Below are positions 1-8,661 of a DNA stretch of 42,459 bases, one piece after another. The stretch spans positions 90,546 through 133,004 of the forward strand of contig FNBQ01000008.1 in NCBI GenBank assembly GCA_900102385.1, read 5' to 3'. The stretch is from Bacteroidales bacterium KHT7 (GTDB lineage: Bacteria > Bacteroidota > Bacteroidia > Bacteroidales > Bacteroidaceae). The notes beneath the pieces are model-generated. The model searched no databases. It had not been told where the DNA came from and saw nothing but the letters and a program-made list of their open reading frames with translations. The stretch's first letter is position 1, and each line of letters opens with the position of its first letter. Both the position numbers and the translations under genes were made by a program.

Positions 1-110
1 AGGAAGAAGGTAGGAAGAAGGTAGGAAGAAGGTAGGAAGAAGGTAGATAGAAGGAAGGTAGACGGAAGATAGATTCAAGGTACATCCAAGCAAGCCGGAA
101 GGTACATGGG
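1..110. repeat. Purine-rich 11-bp tandem repeat
   Basis: Four perfect head-to-tail copies of AGGAAGAAGGT fill bases 1-44. They decay into related AAGGTAG-type units with CAAGCAAGCCGGAAGG near base 90. A similar array lies near 39750-39910 with the related phrase GAAGCAAGCCGATAG, so this is a dispersed repeat family. One strand is almost pure purine. The window edge cuts the array, so its full length is unknown. No function is assigned. Confidence 0.8.
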
Positions 111-278
111 TGAGAATCCTAACTGGGAACTGGAATTTGAGGGAGAATGTTGCTAGTTCAGAATTTAGGGTACTGCTTACTTTGTTTTTGCGAAACCGTT
201 TCCTATGATAGCAAGTCTGTTCATATTATTCTGTTAAGCGGATTTTACCTGTAAGCAACTGCTGCATCATTTAATTTA

Positions 279-703
279 CTAATCTCTTTTAACAGAAAAT
301 CCTGCAATGTATTCTTGCCTGATAGTGAAAACATGTAAGTAGACACAAATAATCAGGCTTTCGGCAGAAGTTATGAATTTGTCCGACGGCATCGGGAAAA
401 TATCCAATTGGTGCAACGGCGTAGCACTTTTTTGTCCGTTTAAATAAGGTAGTATTTGGGGATACATTACGTAAAAACGACGACAACTATAAAGCATTGT
501 CTCATTTATTCCTCGCTTATTTACCTTTTTGCGAGGCGATTGAGTAGTTGTTCGCCATCGCACACGCTGCCGTTCTGTTCGTATTCAACTATGTAAAATC
601 CAATTACATAGTTGCGTACCGTAGCAAAGCGGTTGACGGCTTTCACTGCGGCGGTATATGCCGAATTGTGCAACAGCAATACCAAATCGGACAAGTTTTT
701 CAA
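279..703 (-). pseudogene. Decayed DUF1016 (YhcG-like) gene fragment
   Basis: Two minus-strand frames together spell the N-terminal half of a DUF1016 protein. The upstream frame (703-521) encodes the family pattern AVNRFATVRNYVIGFYIVEY and then GEQLLNRLAKR followed by a stop. From about base 530 the next frame carries on with VNKRGI, RRFYVMYPQILPYL and TPSDKFITSAESLI, which is the expected continuation. The shift falls in a run of five A (minus strand). The reading decays after about base 340, and the PD-(D/E)XK nuclease half is absent. The only start is a TTG inside a hairpin. An intact relative lies inside the RM operon at 4839. The region from 110 to 278 holds nothing recognisable. Confidence 0.72.
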
Positions 704-737
704 CGAAAACTTGCTTGATGCGATTTTCGTTGAAAAA
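696..737. repeat. 14-bp perfect inverted repeat
   Basis: TTTTTCAACGAAAA at 696-709 is the exact reverse complement of TTTTCGTTGAAAAA at 724-737, with a 14-base loop. It overlaps the 5' end of the decayed DUF1016 gene. It could be a terminator-like hairpin or an operator. No second copy was seen elsewhere in the window, so a role as a recombination site has no support. Confidence 0.6.
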
Positions 738-908
738 TTGTCTTAGTATGTTGCTACAGTGGGGGTGAACTTATTTCACTTTCTTATAATTTCGGACAAA
801 GCATGAAAATAAATCTTGTATTTATGCTTTTTTGTCTAAAAACGCCAAAAAAATAGGAGCTTTGCTTTATTTAATAATGGGTTCGAGCCATTTTTCTGAG
901 AAAATGAG

Positions 909-916
909 TACCTTTG
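909..916 (+). promoter_or_regulatory. Likely -7 box for the RM operon
   Basis: TACCTTTG matches the Bacteroidetes -7 consensus TAnnTTTG and lies about 40 bases before the hsdR ATG at 956. No clean TTTG -33 box is seen at the expected distance; the nearest candidate is TTCG at 882-885. Its position argues against the in-frame TTG at 914 being the hsdR start. Confidence 0.45.
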
Positions 917-955
917 TACCATATTCCCATAATATACACTTATCGGCAGTTGCGT

Positions 956-3310
956 ATGGATAATATACAGGCTTTGTCTGAGGAAGACATAAAACTACGC
1001 TACATAACCCCATCCATCTTAGAGAAAGGATGGTCGGTAGAAGACATAACAATGGAGACGAAGGTTAAACTTACGGATGGTAAGATTAACCTTCGAGGTA
1101 ATTTTGTTGCACGTGGCAAAGCTAAGTATGCAGACTATGTGCTATACTATAATCGTGCAACCCCGATTGCCATTGTTGAAGCCAAGGATGCAAATCATGC
1201 CGTAGCGTTCGGACTGCAACAAGCAAAAGACTATGCCCAAATGATGGATGTTCCATTTGCCTTCAGTTCTAATGGACAGGGCTATCAGGAGTACGATTTC
1301 CTGACAGGCAAGGAACGAACCCTACTTATGGAAGAGTTCCCTACCAAGGAAGAATTATATGCGCGCTTCCTCACTGAAAGCAATGGCGGCAAGGGCTTGT
1401 CGGATGATGAAAAGAAAGTCATCGACCAGCCATTCTGTACGGGACAGGACATCTTCCCACCACGATATTACCAGCGTAATGCCGTAAACCGCACTGTCAA
1501 TGCCGTTGCACAAGGAAAGAACCGTCTTCTGCTTGTGATGGCAACAGGAACGGGTAAGACATATACGGCATTTCAGATTGTCTACCGTCTGTTGAAGGCT
1601 GGGTTGGTAAGGAAGGTTTTGTATCTGGCAGACCGCAATGTACTGGTTGATCAGTCTATCCAACAGGACTTTAAGCCTCTGAACAAGACTATTCATAAAG
1701 TCAGCTATCAGCAAGACTTGGGAAGCGGTATTACAGCGTACGAAGTTTACTTTGCACTCTACCAACAACTTATAGGACAGGGAGGTAAGCAAAACTACAG
1801 GGATTTGTTTAAACCAGAGTTCTTTGACATGGTCATTGTGGATGAGTGTCATCGAGGTAGTGCGAAAGATGATAGTAATTGGCGTGAAATACTGGAATAC
1901 TTTGATGGGGCAGTCCAACTTGGTATGACCGCCACACCGAAAGAAACAAGATATCAGTCGAGCATAAGCTATTTTGGTGAGCCGATATACACATACAGTC
2001 TGAAGGAAGGCATTGAAGACGGATTCCTTGCCCCTTTCAAGGTTGTAAACATCACCACGAACATAGGAGACGAATGGCGACCTGTAAAAGGACAGAAAGA
2101 CATATACGGCAATCTCATAGAAGACCGCATATATAACAATACCGACTATGATTACAACATTATCATAGAAGACCGTATCAGGGAAGTTGCCCACGAGATA
2201 ACCCAGTATCTGAAAAGCACGGACAGAATGGCAAAGACCATCGTGTTCTGTGCCGACGAAGACCATGCCGACAGGATGCGTACTGCCCTTGTCAATGAAA
2301 ACTCGGATATGTGCAAAAAGAATCCTGACTATGTTGTTCGCATTACAGGCAGCGACCCATACGGACAATCCAAGTTAGACTACTTCATTTCCGTAGCGTC
2401 TAAGTATCCTGTTATTGCTACGACAAGTAAGCTTCTTTCCACTGGTGTGGACTGTAAGATGGTTAAACTCATCGTACTTGACCAGCGTATCAACTCTATG
2501 ACTGAGTTCAAACAGATTGTGGGTCGTGGTACTCGAATCAGAGAGAAAGAGGGAAAGACGCACTTTACCATTATGGACTTCCGCAACATCACAAGACTGT
2601 TTGCTGACCCTGAATGGGATGGACCGATTGAGGTGAATGAGGGATATGTGAAAGGGGAAGGCAAACCATATCCGGTCCCTGATGAAGTTCCTCCTGTCAT
2701 AAGTGACACAGATACAACAGACACAGAGCGTACCCCTAAGCCCATTGTTGACAAGGACGGCTGCTCTGTTGAAGTCATCAACAAGGTGGTATCGGTCTAC
2801 GATGCCAACGGTAAACTGCTGCGCACGGAAAGCATAACTGACTATACCCGTAAGAATATCAACGAGACTTATGTCAATCTCGACGACTTCATCAATCGTT
2901 GGAACGCTGCGGATAAGAAAGCTGAAATAACGGATCTGATGCGTGAAAGCGGCATAGACCTTCAGGCTTTAAAGCATGACAGGGATATGGACGATGTTGA
3001 CGATTTTGACTTCATCTGCCACATTGCCTATGGCAAGAAGCCGTTGACGAGACACGAGCGTGCTGAGAATGTAAAGAAGCGCGACATATTCAACAAGTAC
3101 GGTGCAGAAGCCCGAAAGGTACTTGAAGCCCTGTTGGAAAAATATGCCAATGACGGTATTACCCAACTGGAGAATAGAACGGTACTTTCTCTCGACCCAT
3201 TCCGTCAAATGGGTTCTCCTGCCAATATCGCCAGACTTTTTGGAGGTAAACAGCAGTATTTCTCAGCAGTGAAAGAACTTGAACGTTTAATTTATAGCAA
3301 TATATCATAA
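956..3310 (+). CDS. hsdR: Type I restriction enzyme, R subunit (HsdR)
   Basis: Motor and nuclease subunit of a type I restriction-modification complex. It translocates DNA by ATP hydrolysis and cuts unmodified DNA. The 784-residue protein has an N-terminal PD-(D/E)XK nuclease motif (D60 and E75-A-K77 in PIAIVEAK). An SF2 helicase core follows: Walker A ATGTGKT at residues 196-202, DECH at 296-299, GMTATPKE, and the arginine-finger motif QIVGRGTRIRE. A C-terminal HsdR region completes it. Length suits the EcoEI-like HsdR group. The frame is open upstream to a TTG at 914, but that lies in the promoter, so ATG 956 is preferred. The stop is only 6 bases before hsdM. Confidence 0.95.
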   Translation: MDNIQALSEEDIKLRYITPSILEKGWSVEDITMETKVKLTDGKINLRGNFVARGKAKYADYVLYYNRATPIAIVEAKDANHAVAFGLQQAKDYAQMMDVPFAFSSNGQGYQEYDFLTGKERTLLMEEFPTKEELYARFLTESNGGKGLSDDEKKVIDQPFCTGQDIFPPRYYQRNAVNRTVNAVAQGKNRLLLVMATGTGKTYTAFQIVYRLLKAGLVRKVLYLADRNVLVDQSIQQDFKPLNKTIHKVSYQQDLGSGITAYEVYFALYQQLIGQGGKQNYRDLFKPEFFDMVIVDECHRGSAKDDSNWREILEYFDGAVQLGMTATPKETRYQSSISYFGEPIYTYSLKEGIEDGFLAPFKVVNITTNIGDEWRPVKGQKDIYGNLIEDRIYNNTDYDYNIIIEDRIREVAHEITQYLKSTDRMAKTIVFCADEDHADRMRTALVNENSDMCKKNPDYVVRITGSDPYGQSKLDYFISVASKYPVIATTSKLLSTGVDCKMVKLIVLDQRINSMTEFKQIVGRGTRIREKEGKTHFTIMDFRNITRLFADPEWDGPIEVNEGYVKGEGKPYPVPDEVPPVISDTDTTDTERTPKPIVDKDGCSVEVINKVVSVYDANGKLLRTESITDYTRKNINETYVNLDDFINRWNAADKKAEITDLMRESGIDLQALKHDRDMDDVDDFDFICHIAYGKKPLTRHERAENVKKRDIFNKYGAEARKVLEALLEKYANDGITQLENRTVLSLDPFRQMGSPANIARLFGGKQQYFSAVKELERLIYSNIS

Positions 3311-3316
3311 CAAAAT

Positions 3317-4834
3317 ATGGCACTTAACAACTTTGTCAAGAGCATCCGCAACATCATGCGAAAGGATGCCGGTATCAATGGCGATGCACAGCGTATCGAG
3401 CAGATTGCATGGATGTTGTTTTTGAAAGTCTATGACGAGAAAGAAAACGATTGGGAATTTAACGAAGATGATTACACGTCCTTTATCCCAGAAAACTGCC
3501 GTTGGCGTAACTGGGCTAAGGACAATGGGGATGGAGAGGCTTTAACTGCGGGCGAACTTTTGAAGTTTGTCAACGATACTCTGTTCCCAACGTTAAAAAG
3601 CCTTGAAGTGACTCCAACCACTCCAATGCGTAGTGCTATTGTCCGCACCACATTCGAGGACGCAAACCAATACATGAAGGATGGCGTGTTGCTTCGTCAG
3701 GTTATCAATGTCATAGACCAACTTAACCTTGGCGATTATGAGGAAAGTCATGCGTTTGGAGAAATCTATGAATCCATCTTGAAAGAGATGCAGTCTGCTG
3801 GTTCGGCAGGTGAGTTCTATACTCCACGGGCCTTGACTGATTTCATGGCTGAAATCATCAATCCGAAGATTGGTGAAAAGATGGCTGACTTTGCCTGTGG
3901 TACTGGTGGCTTCATTACCAGTTGGCTGAAAGCTCTTGATAAGAAGGTCCAGACAGCAGAAGATAAGGAGGAATATGCAAAGTCTATCTATGGCATAGAA
4001 AAGAAGCAGTTCCCATATATGCTGTGTGTAACAAATATGCTATTGCACGACATCGACTCTCCACGGGTGATGCACGACAATTCCCTGACAAAGGATGTAC
4101 TCAATTATACAGATGAAGATAAGTTTGATGTTGTGCTGATGAATCCACCATACGGAGGCAGCGAGAATAACGACATCAAGCAGCACTTCCCTTCGGATTT
4201 GAGTTCAAGCGAGACTGCCAACCTGTTCATGGTGCTTATCATGTATCGCCTTGCAGAGAACGGTCGCGCAGCTGTAATCTTGCCTGATGGATTCCTTTTT
4301 AATACAGATGATACCAAATTGTTGGCTATCAAGAAAAAAATGTTGCGTGAGTTTAACCTGCACACTATCATCCGTTTGCCGGGCAGCATCTTTGCACCAT
4401 ACACGCCAATCGCAACCAACATACTGTTCTTCAACAACGAAAAGGCTGAAGGAGCGGAGGAAGGTTTCTGTACCAAAGAGACTTGGTTCTATCGTATGGA
4501 TATGCCCGAGGGCTACAAGCATTTCTCAAAGACCAAGCCAATGCGTGCCGAGCATTGCCAGCCAATTATTGATTGGTGGAACGACCGCAAGGAAATTGTA
4601 GATGCTGACAACAACGACGAGAAATCGCGTTGCTTCACTGCACAGCAGCTTCTCGACATGGATTGCAATCTCGACCAGTGCAAGTTCCCTAAGGACGAGG
4701 AAGAAATCCTTCCACCAGCCGAGCTGCTTGCCGACTACTACAAGAAGCGTGCAGCACTCGACCACGAGATAGACAAGACCCTCAAGGAGATTCAAAGAAT
4801 ATTGGGGATTGAAATAAAAATTGGCGAGTCATAA
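3317..4834 (+). CDS. hsdM: Type I methyltransferase M subunit (HsdM)
   Basis: N6-adenine DNA methyltransferase subunit that works with HsdS and protects host DNA. The 505-residue protein has an N-terminal helical HsdM domain, the family phrase SAGEFYTPRALTDFM, the SAM-binding motif DFACGTGGF (from residue 191) and the catalytic NPPY (276-279). It is directly downstream of hsdR and its stop is 4 bases before the ATG of the next gene, so the operon is tightly packed. All catalytic motifs are intact. Confidence 0.96.
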   Translation: MALNNFVKSIRNIMRKDAGINGDAQRIEQIAWMLFLKVYDEKENDWEFNEDDYTSFIPENCRWRNWAKDNGDGEALTAGELLKFVNDTLFPTLKSLEVTPTTPMRSAIVRTTFEDANQYMKDGVLLRQVINVIDQLNLGDYEESHAFGEIYESILKEMQSAGSAGEFYTPRALTDFMAEIINPKIGEKMADFACGTGGFITSWLKALDKKVQTAEDKEEYAKSIYGIEKKQFPYMLCVTNMLLHDIDSPRVMHDNSLTKDVLNYTDEDKFDVVLMNPPYGGSENNDIKQHFPSDLSSSETANLFMVLIMYRLAENGRAAVILPDGFLFNTDDTKLLAIKKKMLREFNLHTIIRLPGSIFAPYTPIATNILFFNNEKAEGAEEGFCTKETWFYRMDMPEGYKHFSKTKPMRAEHCQPIIDWWNDRKEIVDADNNDEKSRCFTAQQLLDMDCNLDQCKFPKDEEEILPPAELLADYYKKRAALDHEIDKTLKEIQRILGIEIKIGES

Positions 4835-4838
4835 AGCT

Positions 4839-5885
4839 ATGAGACAGATAGAAGAACTTACCTCGCTGCCAACCTCAAATAATATCAACGAGGATATCCG
4901 CTCTATTCTTGCGGAAGCACGCCGTATTACAGCCCGTGCCGTGAATACAGCTATGGTTACAGCCTACTGGCTTATTGGCAAGCGTATAGTTTTGGAGGAG
5001 CAGAAGGGGCAGGACAGGGCAAACTATGGGGAGAAATTGCTAAAGAATCTCTCCAAGGAATTGACTGCGGAATTCGGCAACGGATTCTCTTATCCGAACT
5101 TACGAAATATGCGCCAATTCTACCGCACATATCCCAATGCGGAGATTTGCTACACACTGTGTAGCAAATTGTCGTGGAGCCATAATCGTCTGATAATGAG
5201 AGTTTCCGATGCTAATGCCCGCGAGTGGTATTTGCGCGAGGCTGCCTCTGCAAACTGGAGTGTCCGTGAACTGGAGCGCAATATAAATTCGTTCTATTAT
5301 CAGCGTCATCTGGAGAGTGGTTCTATCAAAAGCGAAAATGCTACACAGTGTGTAGCCAATTCTAACGGCTTGAATCCTCGTCAGTTACTTAAAGATCCAT
5401 ACGTTCTTGAATTCGTAGGACTTCCGCAATCGCCAGAACATAGTGAGCACGATCTTGAAGAGGCACTTATCACACATTTGCAGGAGTTTATGCTTGAGTT
5501 GGGCAAGGGTTTCTCATTCGTGAAGCGTCAGTATCGCATCAGCACAGAGACAAGCCATTTCTATATTGACTTGGTGTTCTACAACTATATTTTGAAGTGT
5601 TTCTTCCTTGTTGATTTGAAAGCCGACAAACTGACGCATCAGGATGTGGGACAGATGGATATGTATGTGCGTATGTTCGATGACCTAAAGCGCGGTGAAG
5701 GTGACAATCCTACTATCGGTCTCTTACTCTGTGCCGAGCGTGACGAAACGGTGGTGAAGTACTCTGTACTGAACGACTCGCAGCAGATTTTTGCCAGCAA
5801 ATATCTGCCTTATCTGCCTACAGAGGAGGAACTGAAACGAGAGATAGAAAACGCAGGTCGTATGTTGCAAAACAAGGAGGAATAA
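4839..5885 (+). CDS. DUF1016/YhcG-family PDDEXK nuclease-like protein
   Basis: DUF1016 proteins have an N-terminal helical domain and a C-terminal PD-(D/E)XK nuclease-like domain. Here the N-terminal signature (AVNTAMVTAYWLIGKRIV, YGEKLLKNLSKELT) is followed by FYIDLVFYN and FFLVDLKADKL, where the D and the D-L-K fit the nuclease core. It sits between hsdM and hsdS, a place where accessory genes often occur in Bacteroidetes type I loci. Its exact role there is not settled. A TTG at 4821 overlapping hsdM would add six residues; ATG 4839 is chosen. Like hsdS it starts just after a TAAAGCT/TAAAAGCT string. Confidence 0.85.
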   Translation: MRQIEELTSLPTSNNINEDIRSILAEARRITARAVNTAMVTAYWLIGKRIVLEEQKGQDRANYGEKLLKNLSKELTAEFGNGFSYPNLRNMRQFYRTYPNAEICYTLCSKLSWSHNRLIMRVSDANAREWYLREAASANWSVRELERNINSFYYQRHLESGSIKSENATQCVANSNGLNPRQLLKDPYVLEFVGLPQSPEHSEHDLEEALITHLQEFMLELGKGFSFVKRQYRISTETSHFYIDLVFYNYILKCFFLVDLKADKLTHQDVGQMDMYVRMFDDLKRGEGDNPTIGLLLCAERDETVVKYSVLNDSQQIFASKYLPYLPTEEELKREIENAGRMLQNKEE

Positions 5886-5890
5886 AAGCT

Positions 5891-7516
5891 ATGACAGGAA
5901 AGCAACTTAAAAACAGTATATTACAGTGGGCTATACAGGGAAAACTTGTGCCACAAGACCCTAACGATGAGCCTGCATCTGTCCTGCTCGAAAAGATCAG
6001 GGCTGAGAAAGCACGCCTTGTAAAAGAGGGCAAGATAAAGAAAGACAAGAAAGAATCTATCATCTACCGTGGTGACGACAATTCCCATTATGAGAAGTTC
6101 GCAGACGGGACTGTCGTATGCATAGATGATGAGATTCCGTTTGATGTGCCAAATGGATGGGAATGGTGCAGAATATCAGACATTGCAAGTATTGTTGGTG
6201 GCTATGCATATAAAAGTTACGATTTTATTTCTTCTTCACAAAATCAAGTTCTCCGTTTAGGAAATATTAAAAATGATTTTTTGAAACTAGATGCATCCCC
6301 TGTATATATATCCGATGATCTGGCAATTAAAACTGAAAAATTCAGATGCCATTTGGACGATATATTAATCACGATGACAGGAACTCGAAAAAAAAGAGAC
6401 TATTTTTTTTCATATAAAGTGAAATCCATCAATCATGATTGTTTTATCAATCAAAGAGTTGGTGCCATTCGTTTTTATATCAAAGAATTGTCTAACTACA
6501 TGATATATGCATTAAAGGCTGAATCCATATTACATAATGTGTTTCAATATGAAACAGGAACAGCAAACCAAGGAAATTTGGGAAGTGAAAATATTGCAAA
6601 AGTTTTTATTCCTCTTCCTCCACTTGCAGAGCAGCATCGCATAGTTGAAAAGATTCAGGAACTCTTGCCAGTTGTTGATCAATACGATAGTGCACAAAGC
6701 AAGTTGGATAACCTGAACAAGGATATAAAACCATTGCTTCGCAAAAGTATCTTACAAGAAGCTATCCAAGGTCGTCTTGTACCACAAGACCCTAATGATA
6801 AGCCAGCGGCAGTCCTTCTCCAGCGCATCAAGGAGGAGAAGCTACGTCTTGTCAAAGAAGGCAAGTTGAAGAAGAAAAACGTAGTAGATTCCGTTATCTT
6901 CAAAGGTGACGATAACAGGTACTTCGAGAAGATAGGAAAAGAAGTTACTTGCATAGATGAAGATATTCCTTTTGAAATACCAGAAAGTTGGTGTTGGGTT
7001 AGACTTGATTCTGTCTGTAAGTATATTCAACGTGGTAAATCACCAAAGTATTCACTTGTAAAGAAATACCCAGTAATAGCTCAAAAATGCAATCAGTGGA
7101 GTGGCTTTTCAATAGACAAGGCACAGTTTATAGAGCCAATTTCTCTTAGCAGCTATGGAGAGGAACGTAAATTACAAGACAGAGATTTGTTATGGAACTC
7201 TACAGGACTGGGAACTTTGGGGCGTATGGCTATTTACTATTCAAGGCTCAATCCGTATGAATTGGCAGTAGCTGATAGCCATGTAACTGTCATAAGACCA
7301 CTAAAAGAATATGTACTGTCTGAGTATCTGTATGCCTATTTTGCAAGTAATACTGTTCAATCTGTCATCGAAGACAAATCAGACGGCAGTACGAAACAAA
7401 AAGAATTAGCCACAAGTACTGTTAAATCATACCTCATTCCTTTACCTCCAATTGATGAACAAAAGCGTATAGTTGCAAAGATTGATGAAGCATTAGCAGG
7501 TATTATGAGCAGATAG
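5891..7516 (+). CDS. hsdS: Type I specificity subunit (HsdS), expressed copy
   Basis: The DNA-recognition subunit; its two target recognition domains (TRDs) set the sequence cut and methylated. The 541-residue protein has two near-repeated conserved blocks: SILQWAIQGKLVPQDPNDEP near the N terminus and SILQEAIQGRLVPQDPNDKP from about residue 285. Each leads into a TRD (about 85-225 and 360-515) that ends in an IPLPP/EQ-RIV helix motif. It follows the DUF1016 gene by 5 bases. A 19-bp inverted repeat starts at base 6082, just before TRD1. A second, at 7497-7515, forms the last codons (AGIMSR), so a recombination site closes the gene. This is the only hsdS copy here with an N-terminal start. Confidence 0.93.
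   Translation: MTGKQLKNSILQWAIQGKLVPQDPNDEPASVLLEKIRAEKARLVKEGKIKKDKKESIIYRGDDNSHYEKFADGTVVCIDDEIPFDVPNGWEWCRISDIASIVGGYAYKSYDFISSSQNQVLRLGNIKNDFLKLDASPVYISDDLAIKTEKFRCHLDDILITMTGTRKKRDYFFSYKVKSINHDCFINQRVGAIRFYIKELSNYMIYALKAESILHNVFQYETGTANQGNLGSENIAKVFIPLPPLAEQHRIVEKIQELLPVVDQYDSAQSKLDNLNKDIKPLLRKSILQEAIQGRLVPQDPNDKPAAVLLQRIKEEKLRLVKEGKLKKKNVVDSVIFKGDDNRYFEKIGKEVTCIDEDIPFEIPESWCWVRLDSVCKYIQRGKSPKYSLVKKYPVIAQKCNQWSGFSIDKAQFIEPISLSSYGEERKLQDRDLLWNSTGLGTLGRMAIYYSRLNPYELAVADSHVTVIRPLKEYVLSEYLYAYFASNTVQSVIEDKSDGSTKQKELATSTVKSYLIPLPPIDEQKRIVAKIDEALAGIMSR
6082..6100 (+). repeat. Outer hsdS inversion site, left copy
   Basis: TTCCCATTATGAGAAGTTC, inside hsdS just before TRD1 (around residue 64). 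A perfect inverted copy lies at 9450-9468 in the silent minus-strand hsdS. Recombination between them would invert about 3.4 kb and replace everything after residue 63 of the expressed HsdS. Confidence 0.85.
6917..6935 (+). repeat. Imperfect inner-site homologue before TRD2
   Basis: CAGGTACTTCGAGAAGATA matches the inner inversion site CAGGTATTATGAGCAGATA at 15 of 19 positions. The 34 bases ending at 6922 are nearly identical (one mismatch) to the matching stretch of the silent minus-strand gene. It marks the TRD2 boundary of the expressed gene. It may be a weak or former crossover site. Confidence 0.55.
7497..7515 (+). repeat. Inner hsdS inversion site, left copy
   Basis: CAGGTATTATGAGCAGATA spans the last codons of the expressed hsdS and the first codons (YYEQI) of a silent cassette in another frame. 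A perfect inverted copy is at 8643-8661. Inversion of this 1.16-kb segment would swap the two silent TRD2 cassettes on the minus-strand gene. Confidence 0.85.
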
Positions 7517-8061
7517 GAAAGAATGTTGTTGATATAACGGAAGATATACCATTTGAGATTCCTAATAGTTGGAAATGGTGCAGAATAGGAACATTATTCG
7601 CTCACAATAACGGTAAACAACTGAATAAAGGAAAGTCAACGGGAAAAATGATGAAATATATCACAACATCAAATCTTTACTGGGATGGTTTTATTCTTGA
7701 TAATATTAAAATGATGCCATTTGAAGATAACGAAATAGAACGCTGTCAAGCTATTAAAGGAGATTTGTTAGTTTGTGAAGGTGGTGATGTTGGGCGTTCT
7801 TGTATTTGGACTTATGACAACCCCATTATGCTGCAAAACCACATACACAAATTGCGTGCCTATTATCCTCTCTGTACACTTTTTTTCTATTATATCTTTT
7901 GGTTGTATAATATGACAGGGATTATAGGCGGAAAAGGTATTGGCATACAAGGTTTTTCATCGAAAGCTCTGCATAACACACTTGTTCCTCTTCCTTCAAT
8001 TGAAGAACAGGAACGTATTGTAAAAACAATTGAGTTGGCATTCAATGAGATAAAGGGTTAA
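7497..8061 (+). pseudogene. Silent HsdS TRD2 cassette
   Basis: An open frame reads YYEQIGKNVVDITEDIPFEI and then a complete TRD, ending LPSIEEQERIVKTIELAF and a stop at 8061. It has no N-terminal HsdS part and no natural start at its beginning; the first in-frame ATG (7648) is well inside the TRD. It is out of frame with the upstream hsdS stop. It is best read as a storage cassette used after inversion, not a free-standing protein. Its end is convergent with the minus-strand silent gene. Confidence 0.85.
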
Positions 8062-8082
8062 TTGCCCTTTATCTCGTTGAAT
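8040..8082. terminator. Palindrome at convergent hsdS ends
   Basis: ATTCAATGAGATAAAGGG on the left and its near-perfect reverse complement on the right surround TTAATT. It arises because both convergent genes end in the same coding sequence (FNEIKG). Their stop codons overlap (TAA 8059-8061 on plus; 8058-8060 on minus). The RNA from either strand would fold into a long stem that could stop transcription. A third pair of inverted homology for recombination is also possible here. Confidence 0.5.
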
Positions 8083-8642
8083 ATCTTTTCTATCTGGTTC
8101 ACAATTCTTTGTTGTTCACTAAGAGGGGGGATTGGTAATAACGTTGTTGCCAACCGCTCCTTTCCAATGTTATAGAAAGCCTGTCCTGATTTATTAGTGA
8201 TAGACTTCATGTATTCTATAATAGTTGGCGAACTCATAAGTGCTAACAGATATCGAGACAGCCAATCATTTGGATAATAAAGCCGTAGCACAAAAACAAA
8301 ACCTCCAACTGTAACATTGGGCAAATCATTTTTAACATGTGCCATCTTGCCTATATTTTCCAAACTCGTTACAGCAGGTGTGACTATATCATTCTTTTGT
8401 AGGAGTATGTTCTTTTTTACGAAATCGCAAGGAAGAAATATGTCATCTTCTTTGAAGATTATTTCGAATGGGAGAATATTGCCTCCTCGTAAAATTCTAA
8501 TACCTTGCTTATTTGTACTTGCATTCTCTTTTTTAAACGTAGCTCCCGTAAAGATTGTACAGATAGATTTTAGGCGACACCAAGACCATCTGTCTGGAAC
8601 GTCAAATGGTATATCTTCTGTTATATCAACAACTTCACCGTC

Positions 8643-8661
8643 TATCTGCTCATAATACCTG
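8643..8661 (-). repeat. Inner hsdS inversion site, right copy
   Basis: On the minus strand this reads CAGGTATTATGAGCAGATA, identical to 7497-7515 in inverted orientation. It lies between the central conserved block and TRD2 of the silent gene, the correct place for modular TRD2 exchange. Confidence 0.85.

Noticed and set aside
914-955. Upstream TTG start for hsdR
   Set aside because: It overlaps the likely -7 promoter box, and the ATG at 956 matches the usual HsdR start.
1355-2368. Long minus-strand open frame inside hsdR (337 residues)
   Set aside because: It is antisense to a clear HsdR with all motifs, has no family pattern, and its cysteine- and valine-rich text is typical of a shadow frame.
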